A stretch of DNA of 64,000 nucleotides from Malania oleifera (lineage: Eukaryota; Streptophyta; Magnoliopsida; Santalales; Ximeniaceae), in the NCBI RefSeq assembly GCF_029873635.1, contig NC_080417.1, forward strand, positions 32,042,214-32,106,213. Reading direction: 5' to 3'. Position 1 is the first letter of the stretch. The number at the start of each line of letters is the position of its first letter. A program made the position numbers and the translations under genes. Of the stretch, positions 11,575 to 24,740 are shown piece after piece. The notes under the pieces are model-generated. The model was not told the DNA's origin. It did not search any database and worked only from the letters and a program-made list of their open reading frames with translations.

Positions 11575-13571
11575 GGGGGTGTGAGTGGAGAGAATCGGCG
11601 CACGAAAGCACGCGGGAGGCAAAAACGGAAATCCACCTTCCTTGCATTTGTTCCTTTATTCCCACGGGGGAATCACCATGCATGTGCCAATTCGTTTAGA
11701 GGTTCCACGGGTATGTTTTTATTTCTTTGTATTTTTTATTTGCTTGGTATTTCCTTTTTTTTGTATTTTATGCATTTTCTTTTATGTTCATTATTTTTGG
11801 TTGGCCAAATTTTTGTTTTCCTAAAAAGAAAAACCTGAATTTGAAAATTAAACCCCAATTCCCAAAAATTGGAAGGACCTAGACTCGGAAAAACGACTTA
11901 GTAAAAATTCATTTAAAAAAATTAAAGACTCGACTCCTAAAAATTTGAAAAATTTGGAAGAACTCAATTTAAAAATTGAAAATGCTCAAATTGAAAGATT
12001 CAATTTTAAAGCCAAAAGAAACTTATTTTTGAAAATGACGGGACTCGGTTTAAACAACGGGACTCAATTAAACACACCACGACTCAAATAAAAATACCAA
12101 GACTCGATAAAGACACCGAGACTCAATTTAAAAATATTGGGACTTGATTAAAGAGAGACCCAATTTAAAACATCGGGCTTTTCAAAAAGGGTCCTCCAAT
12201 TTTTGGGATTCGAAGTCAATGTTTTATTGCACCAAGTCTTTCCAGGAAAGTCTGGTAAAAATTAGGGTGTCTGCAGTCCTAAACAGATGATTTATATATT
12301 GGGGTGAGACACTTCTCACTAAGGCAGATTAAATTAATATCAGTGTGTGGCCATCATGAGTTTTAGTGTATACAGAAAACATCTCATTCTCCATTTAACC
12401 GAAAATAGCATTTGTACATTTACTCACCCTACACCGTTGAAAATACCCTTTTCATTTCCACAGTATAAACTAGTTCAGTAAACAAATAATACCATTTACA
12501 TAAATCAACTGATATGCATAAAATACACTCCTTGGGACTAAATGACATATCAAGAAACACACCATTTACTTCCCTCATGGTATGGGTTGTGCGGCCCGAA
12601 GGCTGGACTTAGCCTTGGGGGATCAATCCAGGCAAAGTCAAAGTAACCATCTGCAAGTGCTTTTGCAGGCATCCACAACCCCATTGCAAGTCTGATTGCC
12701 TTACCACTTCCTGGTCCAAACCCCAGGGAAGGTACTTCACCCTTACACAGGCCAACCGGCTAAAACCACCCTACACTTCTCAATACTGTGTGGGCGCACA
12801 TGGCCAAATAGTAATTCCCTAGCAACGGTACCATGCTCACAATACAACTGGTCCGCAGGGTTCTTAAACCATATCATGCAATTTAAGTAATAAAAAATAT
12901 AGTATAAACTCATTTCGTATAAAACCTACCATTTAATAAAACCTGGCTCCCAGCCGTCAAATACAACCCGACTCCCGACCGTCAAATAAAACCAAGTATT
13001 TTACATCAACAGTTCCAGTATGTTTCACAAACAGTTCCAGTAATTTCACAAACATTTCAGTATTTTCACATCCAGTATAAATCACCATTCTACAAGATAT
13101 TTTCACAACCACACCCAAATTCGGTTACACATAACCATACCGATTATTCACATGCCACACGATTTCGGTATTTAAACATAATCCATAAATAACCAACAAG
13201 CACCTAATAATATATTTAGTTTATAAGCAAGCTTTTCACCGTTCATTTTATTCAAAATACCGTATCATATATCCTATATTTGTAAAGTCCATTTTGAACA
13301 GTCGGTTTTCGAAATAACTTTGAAACTATAGGTATACATACATATAACACCTTTTAATCAGTTCAAATTCGATGAAGACCTAACTTAACTTAATCCACGT
13401 ACTTGTTCCTGAAAAAAAGACTGCTGACGTTTCGAAAATCCAAAACCCTACCTTTTCGATCCACCACCGAAAACAAACCGGTAAGCCCAGAAAGGAGAGA
13501 AAAGTGATCGAAGAGTGATCACGAGTTCTAGGTGAACCTACAGGAGAGAAAAAACCATGAGAGAGTGAGAG

Positions 13572-13623
13572 AAGAGAGAGAGAGTCCAAAAACCTAGAGA
13601 GAGAGAGAGAGAGAGAGAGAGAG
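13572..13623. repeat. (GA)n tracts in the reverse solo LTR
   Basis: Two GA runs separated by GTCCAAAAACCTA. The (TC)n leader tracts of the chromovirus LTRs (for example near 14477) are the matching feature on the other strand. Confidence 0.85.
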
Positions 13624-13902
13624 TAAATTTTTAAGTTATGAAAAATGTGTTGCTTAGCTCTTAAGTAAGCAGACCCGCAAAAAAATCATAGACAGTTTTC
13701 CCTGCACTAACAAAACCTTCTACGGTTTGGCAGTTGACCATCCTGAGTTGATTGAAAGCGTCGACAGTTTTTCCTAAGCACTATAAAATCGTCGATGATT
13801 TGTGTCCTATCAAACCAATTTCCTTCTTTTTCCTTTCTCTTCCTTTATTTCTCTCTTTTATATTTAATTTCTTTTATTTTTCAGGTTCGGGTTCCTACTA
13901 CA

Positions 13903-14141
13903 TTTGTTGTGATAGTAAATATATATAAATATATATATTAATGTTATTATGTGATTAAGTGGCTGAAATGATTTTATAATTATTTAAGTAAAAGGAATGT
14001 TATTTTTGAAGGTATAAATTTATTCTTTTTGTGACGCATAAGACGAATGGGCTACGAAAGTTATATAACTTTCATAACTTGATCCGTGAAAATCACTAGG
14101 ATATATAATGTTAATGTATGCTAACATGAATATGCTAGCAT
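13903..14141 (+). other. Copia leader piece between two insertions
   Basis: This AT-rich segment lies between the reverse solo LTR and the chromovirus. It belongs to the copia element, since the chromovirus is flanked by AGCAT on both sides and copia gag follows at 23.9 kb. No coding sequence is seen. Confidence 0.6.
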
Positions 14142-16281
14142 TGTAACGACCCAAAGAATAATGGTATTTAAATAATAAAAAGAAAGGGAAATGAAAACTG
14201 GAATAGAAGAAGGCGGTTAACTTCGTTGACGACGTTGCATTTTGGATAGGATAATCTCGAGGAATTTTTTAGCTCCTCGTCAATGAACACAGGGGACTCA
14301 TCGACAAGGGTATAAAAGGAGCTTGTCGACGAGGACAAGATTCGTCGAAGAGAAGATACCGAAAGAGAATTTGTGGAAACCTGAAATTTGTCGACAAGGG
14401 TTGAAGTTCGTCGATGAATCCCGCAAGATAAATAGGGTTTAACGTGATTTTTCAGTCATTTTCCTATGCAGAACTTCTCTCTCTCTCTTAACCTTCGGTT
14501 CCTCCTCCTTCTCTCTTCGATTTCAGGCTGAATTTTTGCCGATTCAAGGATCTAAAGCCACCACGACGCTACTGGGAAAGTTCTCTGCAAATTTGTCGGA
14601 GCGGATCGTCGGTGGGCCTGAGGTGGAAACCATCCCAAATCCATGGTAAGGCTTTCTACTCAATATTTGAATTCTTTACAGTTGTAGAAAGTGTAGTACA
14701 CGTAGAAATACTGAACTTTAGTTATGGGGAATGTTGTTTTCTGGGTATTGAACGGGGAACCCTGCGGGTGCAAAAGTGTTTGATTTAGGGGCTTTTCAAG
14801 AATCAGTTAAGGGGATAAATTAAGCTAGTAATTTTATGGAAAAAAAAATACGTATATTGTTACAACATTTGATTTCAGGAAAATAAATATATTTATATAT
14901 GATTTATATTTGGAAAATACTGCTGAAAATGATGGTATGTTAAATATATGAAAAACCTGTTTAGTGTGGTATGAGTAGAAATTGTTATGAAATGCTATTT
15001 TCTGGGAATGTGATTATGATATGGATTTTTATAATGGAAAACTGGTATACGGGCCTAGATTTTGATATATTTGTCAGCGTGCGGACCGAGCTATGTGTAT
15101 GATTTGCCAGTGCACAGGCTGAGCTATGGATATAATTTGCCGACGTACGGGTCGTGCTATGTATATGATTTACCGGCGTACGGCCGAGCTATGGAAATGA
15201 TTTGCCAGCGTAGGGGGTGTGCTATGGAAATGATTTACCGGCGTACGGGCCGAGCTATGATAAAATGTGAAATACCAGCGTACGGGCCGATGATTTTCAT
15301 GATATACGTGTATATGCAAAATGATATGATTGATTAATAATTAATGATATGAGATATCCATGTATCACAGTTTCAGTATATGTTATATGATATCAGAACC
15401 TGATTGGCTTGGTCTGGGCTAGCACTTGCACGGTACCGTTACTATGTGTCCATGGTCATCATGATCATGATATTTGTGTTAACGCCGCTGTACGGAGTGG
15501 TGTGAGATTGAATGGTCGATGTGATTTTTAAGAAGTGTGTGAGCGCCCCTGGTGTACAGACCAAGTCTGGCAGACCCATCAGACTTACAGACTGTACTTT
15601 TGACTTGGCTGTGGTTGGCCAACCATAGTCAGGTCCCACCTTCAGGCCACACAATCCAGTCATGTGGGGGTAATACATGACAACAACCAACTAACCTACC
15701 AGGAATTATTTGTATTATTATTATAAGAGATGATATATTTTTATGAAAATGAAGTATGTCCTGCCATGTTTTGATGATATATATGTTTTCCCAGATTTGA
15801 CATAACAGTTTACTGAATATGTTCTGTATGATATATGTATGACACGGAATACTCATGTTGCCACACACTAGTATTAATTTATTTTCCTTACTGAGAGGTG
15901 TCTCACCCAGAATTTTATAAACATTTCAGGAGCCCTTGATAGGAGAGCGGGTAAGGCCCCGCTGATCTAGTACGATAGGTCTGCCCTTTCCGAAGGGTAA
16001 GTGTTTTGATAGAGTCGGATGTATTTTGTGGGATGGCCCAAGATATCTTTTGGATTGTGTATTGTGTATATATATTTATACAATGATTGTAATAACTCTG
16101 GTATTATGATGGATGATTTTATATTTATGATAGTATGATTGTGTATTTCCTGTTGCTTAGGCTTCCACACAATATTACTGATATATCCCTTGTACCCATG
16201 GGTCCAGGTGGATTATGATATGCTAAACTTTGTGATATTGTATTATATTAAAAAAATGTGAAAATTAAGCAGGTAGTCGCA
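14142..16281 (+). repeat. 5' LTR of chromovirus copy 1
   Basis: TGTAACGACCCAAAG... to ...AGGTAGTCGCA. It contains repeated TCGTCGACGA palindromes (14260-14420), an ATAAATAG promoter-like box at about 14429, a CT-rich leader (14477-14520), a 33-bp minisatellite and the TTACTGAGAGGTGTCTCACCC block near the 3' part. Confidence 0.92.
15066..15297. repeat. 33-bp minisatellite in the 5' LTR of copy 1
   Basis: About seven units of the form GCGTACGGGCCGAGCTATG...ATGATTTGCCG. A period divisible by three keeps an accidental frame open on both strands. The same array is at 22287-22512 in the 3' LTR. Confidence 0.85.
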
Positions 16282-16284
16282 GTT

Positions 16285-16296
16285 TGGTATTAGAGC
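16285..16296 (+). other. tRNA-iMet primer binding site, copy 1
   Basis: TGGTATTAGAGC, one C-to-T change from the perfect site, 3 bases after the LTR. Confidence 0.85.
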
Positions 16297-16584
16297 CTAG
16301 GTTGCTAGGTTCTGTAGACTTTAGAATGCAGCAGAAACAATACTAGAGTATAGGAAATGATTTGAGGTTTTGTTCTACAGTCTGAAGATAGGACTTCCGT
16401 GGTAGTTTCTGTGTTTTTCCTAGGGTGACGATTTCAGGAAAACCATAGTAAGCTATTGTCGGGTTGTGTTCCTAGAATGTAGGACTGGGGATTAGAAATA
16501 AGTTGAGAGTATTGAGATAAGAGGCTAGGTTAAGTGGGTAAATTATAAGGATAGGATTTCTAAGTTGTGTTTGTTGTTTTCAGG

Positions 16585-17400
16585 ATGGATCAAGGAGGAA
16601 ATAGTGCCTATGCAAGTGACAGTGATGGAGCAGGGCCATCAGGTGCAGCTGGGACCGACTCTGACGCGGTACTACGTAGTGTGGCTCAGCAGGTTATGGC
16701 TAAGATCAGTAGGAGCTCGAGGGAGCAGAGTGGTCCATCTATAGGCCATGGGTGCACCATAGAGAAGTTTATGAGGATGAATCCTCCGGCATTCTCAGGT
16801 GGAGTTGATCTTGCAACCGCTGAGAATTGGATGCAGGAGATCGAGAAAGTTCTGGTTGTGTTGCAGTGTACTGAGGAACAGAGGGTCCTCTTTGCCACCT
16901 ATAGACTAACAGGAGAGGCCAAGAGGTGGTGGACTGCGGTGAGACTGCTGGAGCAACAGAGGGTGACTCCGATAGCCATGACATGGGACCGGTTTAAGGA
17001 GTTGTTCTTTAATAGATATTTTCCAGTTACTGTCAGGGAGGCTAAAGTAAAAGAGTTCCTGAGTCTGAAGCAGGGACAACTATGCATCCAGCAGTATGCG
17101 GCGCGTTTCATCGAACTCTCTCGTTTCACCCCGTATATTGTTCCTGATGAAGTGAAGAAGGCGAGGCAGTTTGAGAGAGGCTTGAGGCGGAGTATATTCA
17201 AACAGGTGGTGGTGTTTCGGATCTAAGACTTTGCTGAGTTAGTTGACAGGACAGCCCTGGCAGAGATTGGTGAGCATCTCGATGCATCAGAGTAGGGACA
17301 AAGGAAGAGATCTGCATCTACCGGCTACTAGCAGGGTCACAGACCGGGTCAGTGGTGGAGAGGAAACCATGGTAGAAGGCGGAGATAGGAGATAGGAGGA
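16585..17400 (+). pseudogene. gag (capsid part) of chromovirus copy 1
   Basis: Starts MDQGGNSAYASDSDGAG at 16585, the same start type as copy 2. The retrotransposon gag domain follows, with AENWMQEIEKVL, ATYRLTGEAKRWW and FNRYFP. The frame is open to a TAA at 17224 (copy 2 has CAG there) and then meets further TAG codons near 17293, where copy 2 also has CAG, and near 17326. The structural protein is therefore cut before its zinc knuckle. Confidence 0.88.
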
Positions 17401-17946
17401 TGCTAGGTGCAGGCAGTGCAGGGTCCTCCAGTCTATCAGACTTGTGGTAGGCGGCATTGGGGAGAGTGTCGAGCTAGTGGCGTGATCTGCTATCGCTGTA
17501 GTAGATCGGGGCATATGGTGCGAGACTGCCCTACCCCACAAGATGCAGTTCTAGCTCCCAGACCATACCGGGGAGGTTATCAGGCGCCACGCGGGGGCCA
17601 GCAAAGGAATATGGCTCCAGCCAGGGTATTTACTCTAACGCCGGGTGAGGCTGAGACGACAGGTGATGTGGTGACAAGTATGGTTATTATGCTTTCTTTT
17701 AAAGTTATTGCATTGTTTGATTCAGGAGCTACGCACTCGTTTATGTTTTCAGGGTGTGTTAAATTATGTGGGGCTGAAACACAACCATTAGATGTTGAAT
17801 TGTTAGTGTCTACACCGGCTGGATCTGTAGTGAGATGTAGTAAGGTAATCCGGGATTGTTCAGTTGATATTCAAGGGGAAATTATGTCTATTGATCTAAT
17901 AGTGCTGAACACGGGTTTGATGTTATATTCGGTATGGATTGGCTAG
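17401..17946 (+). pseudogene. gag zinc knuckle and aspartic protease of copy 1
   Basis: Continues the gag frame. Zinc knuckle CYRCSRSGHMVRDC (Cys-X2-Cys-X4-His-X4-Cys) starts at 17488. The protease has an intact LFDSGATHSF active site. A small deletion near 17910 shifts the frame; the expected GFDVI.GMDW is split over two frames, and the reverse transcriptase continues in the frame containing 17934. Confidence 0.85.
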
Positions 17947-20900
17947 CAGCTAATTTTTCCAGCATAGATTGTCGAGCACGACAAGTGATATTCAGACCTC
18001 CGGGACGAGCAGAATTCAAGTTCGTAGGGTTGCGGGTGCAATCCTCACCTCAGCTAGTTTCAGCTATCCAGGTCAGGAGATTACTGCTGAGTGGTTGTCA
18101 GGAGTTTGTGGCAGTGGTGAAGGAGGTGTCAGAGAATGAATTGAAACTTACTAACACGCTTGTAGTAAAGGAATTTACAGATGTTTTTCTAGATGAGTTA
18201 CCGAGCTTGCCACCCGATCGTGAGGTAGATTTCCCTATTGATCTACTTTTAGGTATAGCATCGATTTCTAGAGTACCTTATCGAATGACACCAGCGGAGT
18301 TGGCAAAATTGAAGAATCAATTGCAAAATCTGCTTGATAAGGGCTTCATACGACCCAGTGTATCACCGTGGGGAGCTCTAGTTCTATTTGTGAAGAAGAA
18401 ATACGGGACTATGAGGATGTGTATAGACTATAGGGAGATTAATAAAGTGACAATCAAGAACAAATATCCTCCACCCCGTATCGATGATTTGTTTGACCAG
18501 ATCCAGGATACACAGGTGTATTCGAAGATTGACCTCAGATCCAGCTATCATCAGGTAAAAGTGAAAGCAGAAGACGTCTCGAAGACGGCCTTCAGGACCA
18601 GGTACGGACATTACGAGTTTCTTGTTATGCCGTTTGGTTTAACGAACGCTCTTGCAATATTTATAGACTTGATGAACAGAGTCTTCCACCAATACCTAGA
18701 CCAGTTTGTTATTGTTTTTATTGATGATGTACTGATCTATTCGAGGAGCTATGAGGAGCATAAGACGCACTTAAGGTAGGTTCTGCAGACCCTTTAGGAA
18801 AAGAAGTTGTACGCCAAGTTCAGTAAATGTGAATTCAAGTTTGAGAAGGTTATGTTTTTGGGGCATGTTGTGTCTGGAGATGGTATTTCTGTGGATCCTA
18901 GTAAGATTGAGGCGGTAGTGAATTAGGCTAGATCGAGAACTGTCCAGGAAACCAGGAGTCTCTTGGGGCTAGCTGGGTAATACCGTTGTTTCGTTGAGGG
19001 ATTCTCAGCTTTGTCAGGGCCTTTGACACGATTGACGAGCAAGAATGTCAGATTTGAGTGGGACGACAGCTGTGAGCAGAGTTTTTAAGAGTTGAAGCAA
19101 AGGCTAGTCATAGTACCAGTGTTGGTCATCCCATCGGGGGGTGAAAGGCATGTCATTTACAGTGATGCGTCCTTGAAGGGACTTGGTTGTGTATTAATGC
19201 AGTATGGAAGGGTGGTGGCGTATGCGTCCAGGCAGTTGAAAGAATATGAAAAGAACTACCCTACACATAATCTTGAATTGGCCGCAGTAGTACACACATT
19301 AAAGATTTAGAGGCATTACCTGTAGGGCGAGCGGTGTGAAATCTTCTCCGACCATAAAAGTTTGAAGTACTTTTTCACGCAGAAGGAATTGAATATGAGG
19401 CAAAGAAGGTGGTTGGAGCTAATTAAGGATTTTGATTGTACCATCAGCTATCACCCAAGGAAAGCAAACGTGGTAGCTAATGTGTTAGGTAGGAAGTCCA
19501 GGGAATCATTATTAGTAACTATGGAGATCCAGTATCCGACCACGATGGATCTAGAGAGACTCAACATCGAATTAGTTGAAAGTGGTTCTTGGGCTCACAT
19601 TGCCAGTTTAGTGGTGCAGCCTATTTTGTAGAAGAGGATTGAAGCTTCCCAGAAGGAAGACCCAGAGTTAGTAGAGGTGATAGACAGAGTACAGAGTGGT
19701 CAGGGGGAGGAATTCAGTATTGCAGATGACGGGGCTTTGCGGTTCTGTTCCAAATTATGCGTTCCTGCCGATACTGAGATCAGAAAGACTATTTTAAAAG
19801 AGGGTCACAGATCTTTGTATACAGTTCATCTCGATAGTACGAAAATGTATAGGGATCTGCAAGAGTCGTACTAGTGGAGTGGTATGAAGAGAGAAATCGC
19901 TCAGTATGCAACACAGTGTTTGACATGCCAGTAGGCAAAAGCTGAGCACCAGAGGCCGACAGGGCAGTTGTAGCCGTTATTTATCCTAGAGTGGAAGTGG
20001 GATCATATATCCATGGACTTCGTGTCAAGACTGCCAACAGATTACATGGCCAGAATGCCATCTGGGTGATTGTTGATCGTTTGACTAAGACCGCCCACTT
20101 TTTACCTATCAAGATCAGCTACTCCGTTAACCGTTTGACCAAGATTTACATTCAGGAGATAGTTCGTTCTCATGGGGTACTAGTATCGATTGTATCAGAT
20201 CGAGACCTGTGTTTTACGTCACATTTTTGGAAGAGCTTGTAGGAAGTACTAGGGTCTCAGTTATAGTTTAGCACGACATTTCATCCTTAGTCAAATGAGC
20301 AAACTGAGAGAATGATACAGACATTAAAGGATATGCTTCGAGCATGCGAATTGGATTTTGGGGACAGTTGGACTCAATTCATGCCATTGGTAGAATTTGC
20401 GTATAATAACAGTTATCAGACCAGTATTGGCGTGGCACCATTTGAGGCTTTATACGGTAGGAGATGTTGTTCTCCTTTATTTTGGGATGAAGTGGGTGAG
20501 CGGCGAGTAGTGGGGCTAGAGCTTATGCAACAAGCGTGTGATAAGGTTCGGCTTATTAGAGACAGGATCAGTGCAGCTCAAAGCCGACAGAAAAGTTATG
20601 CTGATAATCGCCACAGGAATCTAGAATTTGATGTGGATAATCATGTGTTTTTGAAGATAGCTCCATTGAAAGGGGTTATGCGATTTGGGAAGAAGGGTAA
20701 ACTTAGCCCTAGGTTCATCAGTCCGTTTGAGATTTTAGAGAAAGTGAGACCGATTGCCTACAGGCTAGCTTTACCACCTGTGATGTCCAGGATCCACGAC
20801 GTATTTCACGTTGCTATGTTGAGGAAATTTGTCCCAGATCCTTCTCATATCATCAGTTATGGTGAATTAGAACTCAACGATTCACTGGTATATGAGAAGG

Positions 20901-21058
20901 TGCCAACACAGATTCTGGATAGGAAAGTGCAAGAGTTACGTAACAAGGAGATTCCTCAGGTAAAAGTTTTGTGGAGGAATCATACAATTGAAGAGGCTTC
21001 TTGGGAATCCGAGGAACAGATGAAGCAAAAGTATTCGCACCTATTCCAAGGAGTCTAA
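17934..21058 (+). pseudogene. Reverse transcriptase, RNase H, integrase and chromodomain of copy 1
   Basis: RT shows [28 protein letters not shown] and the catalytic [10 protein letters not shown] (about 18717). RNase H has [16 protein letters not shown]. Integrase shows a CLTC zinc-finger half, [20 protein letters not shown] and NEQTERMIQ for the DDE triad. The end LRNKEIPQVKVLWRNHTIEE with ASWE is the chromodomain-like tail. Stops at 18776, about 18796, 18924, 18978, 19086, 19308, 19321, 19629, 19872, 19932, 19971, 20239 and more break it, and one base is missing near 20035. The last open piece is 20312-21058. Confidence 0.9.
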
Positions 21059-21300
21059 ACAGGTAAAATGTAAGTAGTTAGGTAGTTTTTCTTTTGCAGG
21101 TACATGTAATGGTTTAATTAGTGTAGCATTTTAGTTTTGAGAGAATTTTTCTTTTGTATATGTAATCTCCCAAGACTTGGAATGTAACCACGGTATTCCT
21201 CCGCCATAAGTGAGGGTAGGTAATAAAATAAGTAGACCCTCTTTCTTGTTAAGGGAGGATGAGTTACGTGAACAGTAAATTTTGAGGACGAAATCTTATA
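21059..21300 (+). other. Non-coding 3' segment of copy 1
   Basis: Lies between the polyprotein end and the polypurine tract. Contains GAATGTAACCACGGTATTCC and GAGGACGAAATCTTAT, both kept in copy 2 at 32190-32305. Confidence 0.8.
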
Positions 21301-21312
21301 AGGAAGGGAGAA
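21301..21312 (+). other. Polypurine tract, copy 1
   Basis: AGGAAGGGAGAA directly before the 3' LTR, the plus-strand priming site. Confidence 0.85.
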
Positions 21313-23499
21313 TGTAATGACCCGAAGAATAATGGTATTTAAATAATAAAAAGAAAGAAAAATGGAAACGGGAATAGAAGAAGGTAGTCGGAAGCGTTCG
21401 TAGACGATGTTGCATTTTGGATAGGATAATCCCGAGAAGTTTTTCAGCTCCTTGTTGACGAACATAAGGGACTCGTCGACGAGGGTATAAGAGGAGCTCG
21501 TCGACAAGGACAGGATTTGTCGACTAGAAGATACCGAGAGAGAATTTTTGGAAACCTAAAATTCATCGATGAGGGTTAAAGTTCGTCAACGAACTTTCTA
21601 CAGGATTCGTCGACGTGGTGACGTGGCTCATCGACGAATCCTGTAGGATAAATAGGGTTAAACGTGATTTTTCAGTCATTTTCGTGCATAGAACTTCTCT
21701 CTCTCTTACCCTTCGATTCCTCCTCCTTCTCTCTTCTATTTCGGGCCGGATTTCCACCGGTTCGAGGATTTGAAGCCACCACGACGCTCTTGGGAAAGTT
21801 CTCTACAAATCTGCCAAAGCGGATCGTCGGTGGGGCTGAGGTGGAAACCATCCCAAAACCAAGGTAAGGCTTTCTACTTAATATTTGAATTCTTGACAGT
21901 TGTAGAAAGCGTAGTACGTGTAGAAATACTGAACTTTAGTTCTGGGGGAATGTTGTTTTCAGGGTGTTGAATGGGGAACCCTACGGGTGCAGGAGTGTTT
22001 GATTTAGGGGCTTTTCAAGAATCGGGTAAGGGGATAAACTAAGCTAGTAATTTTATAAGAAAAAAAATACGTATATTGTTACAACATTTGATTTTAGGAA
22101 AATAAATACATTTATATATGATTTATATTGGGAAAATACTGCTAAAAATGATGGTATGTTAAATATATGAAAAACCTGTTTAGTGTGGCATGAGTAGAAA
22201 TTGTTATGAAATACTATTTTCTGGGAATATGATTGTGATATGGATTTTTATAATGGAAAACTGGCGTACAGACTGAGATTTTGACATATTTGTCAGCGTG
22301 CGGGTCGAACTATGTGTATGATTTGCCAGCATATGGGCTGAGTTATGGATATAATTTGACGGCGTACGGGCCATGCTATGTATATGATTTGCTGGCGTAT
22401 GGGCCGAGCTATGAAAATGATTTGCTAGCATACAGGCTGTGCTATGGAAATGATTTGCAGGCATACGATCCGAGCTATGATAAAATGTGAAATACTGGCG
22501 TACGACCCGATGATTTTCATGATATACGTGTATATGCAAAATGATATGATTAATTGATAATTAACGATATGAGATATCCATGTATCACAATTTCAGTATA
22601 TGTTATATGATATCAAAACCTGGTTGGCTTGGTCTAGGCTAGCACTTGCACAGTACCATTGCTATGTGTCCATGGTCATCATGATCATGATATTTGTGTT
22701 AACCCACTGTACGGAGTGGTGTGAGATTGGATGGTCGATATGGTTTTTAAGAAGTGTGTGAGCACCCCTAGTGTACGAACCAGGTCTGGCAAACCCATTA
22801 GACTTACAGACTGTACTTTTGACTTAGCTGTGGTCGGCCAACCATTGTCAGGTCCCGCCTTCGGGCCACACAATCCAGTCATGTGGGGGTAATACATGAC
22901 AACAACCAACTAACCTACCAAGAATTATTTGTATTATTATTATAAAAGATGATATATTTTTATGAAAATGCAGTATGTCCTGCCATGTTTTGATGATATA
23001 TATGTTTTCCCAGATTTGACATAACAGTTTGCTGAATATGTTCTATATGATATATGTATAACACGGAATACTCATGTTGCCACGCATTAGTATTAATTTA
23101 TTTCCCTTACTGAGAGGTGTCTCACCCAGAATTTTATAAACATTTCAAGAGCCCTTGATAAGAGAGCGGGTAAAGCCCCGCTGATCTAGTACGATTGGTC
23201 TGCCCTTCCAGAAAGGTAAGTGTTTTGATAGGGTCGGATGTATTTTGTGGGATGACCCTAGATATCTTTTGGGTTGTGTATTGTATATATATATATACAG
23301 TGATTGTAGTAACTCTGGTATTATGATGGATGATTTTGTATTTATGATAGTATGATTGTGTATTTCCTACTGCTTAGGCTTCCGCACAGTATTACTGATA
23401 TATCCCTGGTACCCACGAGTCTAGGTAGATTATGATTTGCTGAGCTTTGTGATATTGTATTATATTAAAAAAAATGTAAAAATTAAGCAGGTCATCACA
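21313..23499 (+). repeat. 3' LTR of chromovirus copy 1
   Basis: TGTAATGACCCGAAG... to ...AGGTCATCACA. Highly similar to the 5' LTR throughout. The start and end have CG-to-TG/CA differences from the 5' LTR. Confidence 0.92.
22287..22512. repeat. 33-bp minisatellite in the 3' LTR of copy 1
   Basis: The same array as at 15066-15297, with scattered substitutions such as GTACGG to GTATGG. Confidence 0.85.
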
Positions 23500-23929
23500 A
23501 GCATTCTGCCAGCATGTTTACTTTACTCACAATATTTTAACATTGTGATGTTATCAAGTGTTTTGATTTCAATCACCAAAGTGATTAAATAATTAAGTAA
23601 AGTTCTCATATGTTTGATACTAGAATGATATTAAAAATTAATATAAGACATCAAGAATCACCCAAAGGTCGATTAATTGTTCTTATAATATAAGAATAAT
23701 GATTTGGTAATATCATTATATAATATTCTTTTATCTATTTATCCAAAGATAATAGAGACTTATAATGAGTGCATATAATGTTACCAAAGTATTTAATTAG
23801 CATCATTTTAAAGTTCTTTATATTAGTGTTTCTCCCAAAGGAAAACATTAATATATTTATGTTTGTAATCTTATAAATGTTTCATTCCAAGTGTTAAGTG
23901 TGTTTAATTCTTGCAGTATTAGTGCCTGG

Positions 23930-24740
23930 ATTGTTACACTTGCATGCTTCATCTATTCCTATGTTTAATGGGTTGAATTTTGCTGATTGGAGTGAACAAG
24001 TTCAATTTCACCTCAGTGTAATTGAATCTTGATTTAGCACTCTTAAATGATTAGCCTGCTGCTATTACTGATTCTAGCAATGGTGAAGAAATAACCTATT
24101 ATAATAATTGGGAAAGATCAAACAAATTAAGTTTGATGTTATTTGATGTTTATGCAAATGAGTGTTGCAAATAACATCAAGACGGCTATTCCCAAAACTA
24201 AAAGTGCCAAAGAGTTTTTAAAGTTTGTGGGAGAGTGTTCCCAAACATCAAATAAGTCTCTTGCTAGGACATTAATGGGTACGTTAACCACCATGAAGTT
24301 TGATGGTTCTCATACTATGCATGAGCATGTTATTGAAATGACAAATATTGCAGCAAAACTTAAGACTTTGGGAATAGATGTGAATGAAAATTTCCTTGTT
24401 TAGTTCATTTTAAACTCATTACTGACTGAGTATGGAGATTTTCAAATGAACAGTAACATCATGAAAGACAAATGGAATGTGCATGAGTAGCACAATATGC
24501 TAGTTTAAGAGGAAACACAATTGAACAATAAAGGAATTCACTTTATTTATTATATGAACAATCAAGGAGCTAAAAATAAAGTAAAGAAGCATGGAAAGGG
24601 GAAGGGATCTTTAAAGGATAATGAATCCTCTTCTTATGTCCAGAGGAAGATATCAAGTAAGGACAAGTGTCGTTTCTGTGGGAAACCTGGACATTACCAG
24701 AAGTACAACTTGAAACGGAAAGCTTGGTCGATCTGTTGAC
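23930..24740 (+). pseudogene. gag of the copia element
   Basis: SIPMFNGLNFADWSEQVQFH near 23952 is the usual start of a plant copia gag (UBN2-type). It is followed after stops by SNKLSLMLFDV and MGTLTTMKFDGSHTMHEHVI (near 24280). A zinc knuckle CRFCGKPGHYQKYN lies at about 24668, with the last Cys replaced by Asn. Stops occur within the first 30 codons and again near 24403. Immediately after the knuckle the sequence jumps to the pre-integrase region, so the protease is missing. Confidence 0.85.

Larger units (their letters stand above)
14142..23499 (+). mobile_element. Complete but inactive Ty3/gypsy chromovirus (Tekay/Del-like), copy 1, 9.36 kb
   Basis: Flanked by AGCAT (14137-14141 and 23500-23504). 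It has two LTRs of about 2.15 kb, a primer site, gag with zinc knuckle, protease, RT, RNase H, integrase, a chromodomain-like C-terminus and a polypurine tract. The order PR-RT-RH-INT defines Ty3/gypsy; the terminal chromodomain-like segment and the size fit the Tekay/Del lineage. Many stops and at least two frameshifts close the polyprotein. Confidence 0.92.

Noticed and set aside
11372..11838. G-rich frames near the TATA box of the LTR at 7713
   Set aside because: They span U3, TATA box and leader of an LTR; no domain seen.
14260..14420. Regularly spaced palindromic repeats that might suggest a CRISPR array
   Set aside because: Plant nuclear DNA, repeats are short, irregularly spaced and lie in LTR U3; no spacers of constant length.
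15062..15337. 91-codon frame with repeated Y-x-Y-D-L-P-A-Y-G units, and a similar frame at 22281-22490
   Set aside because: A 33-bp minisatellite in the LTRs keeps the frame open by its period; not a gene.
21118..21507. 129-codon minus-strand frame across the chromovirus 3' end
   Set aside because: It crosses the polypurine tract and LTR start and shares no family; a chance frame.
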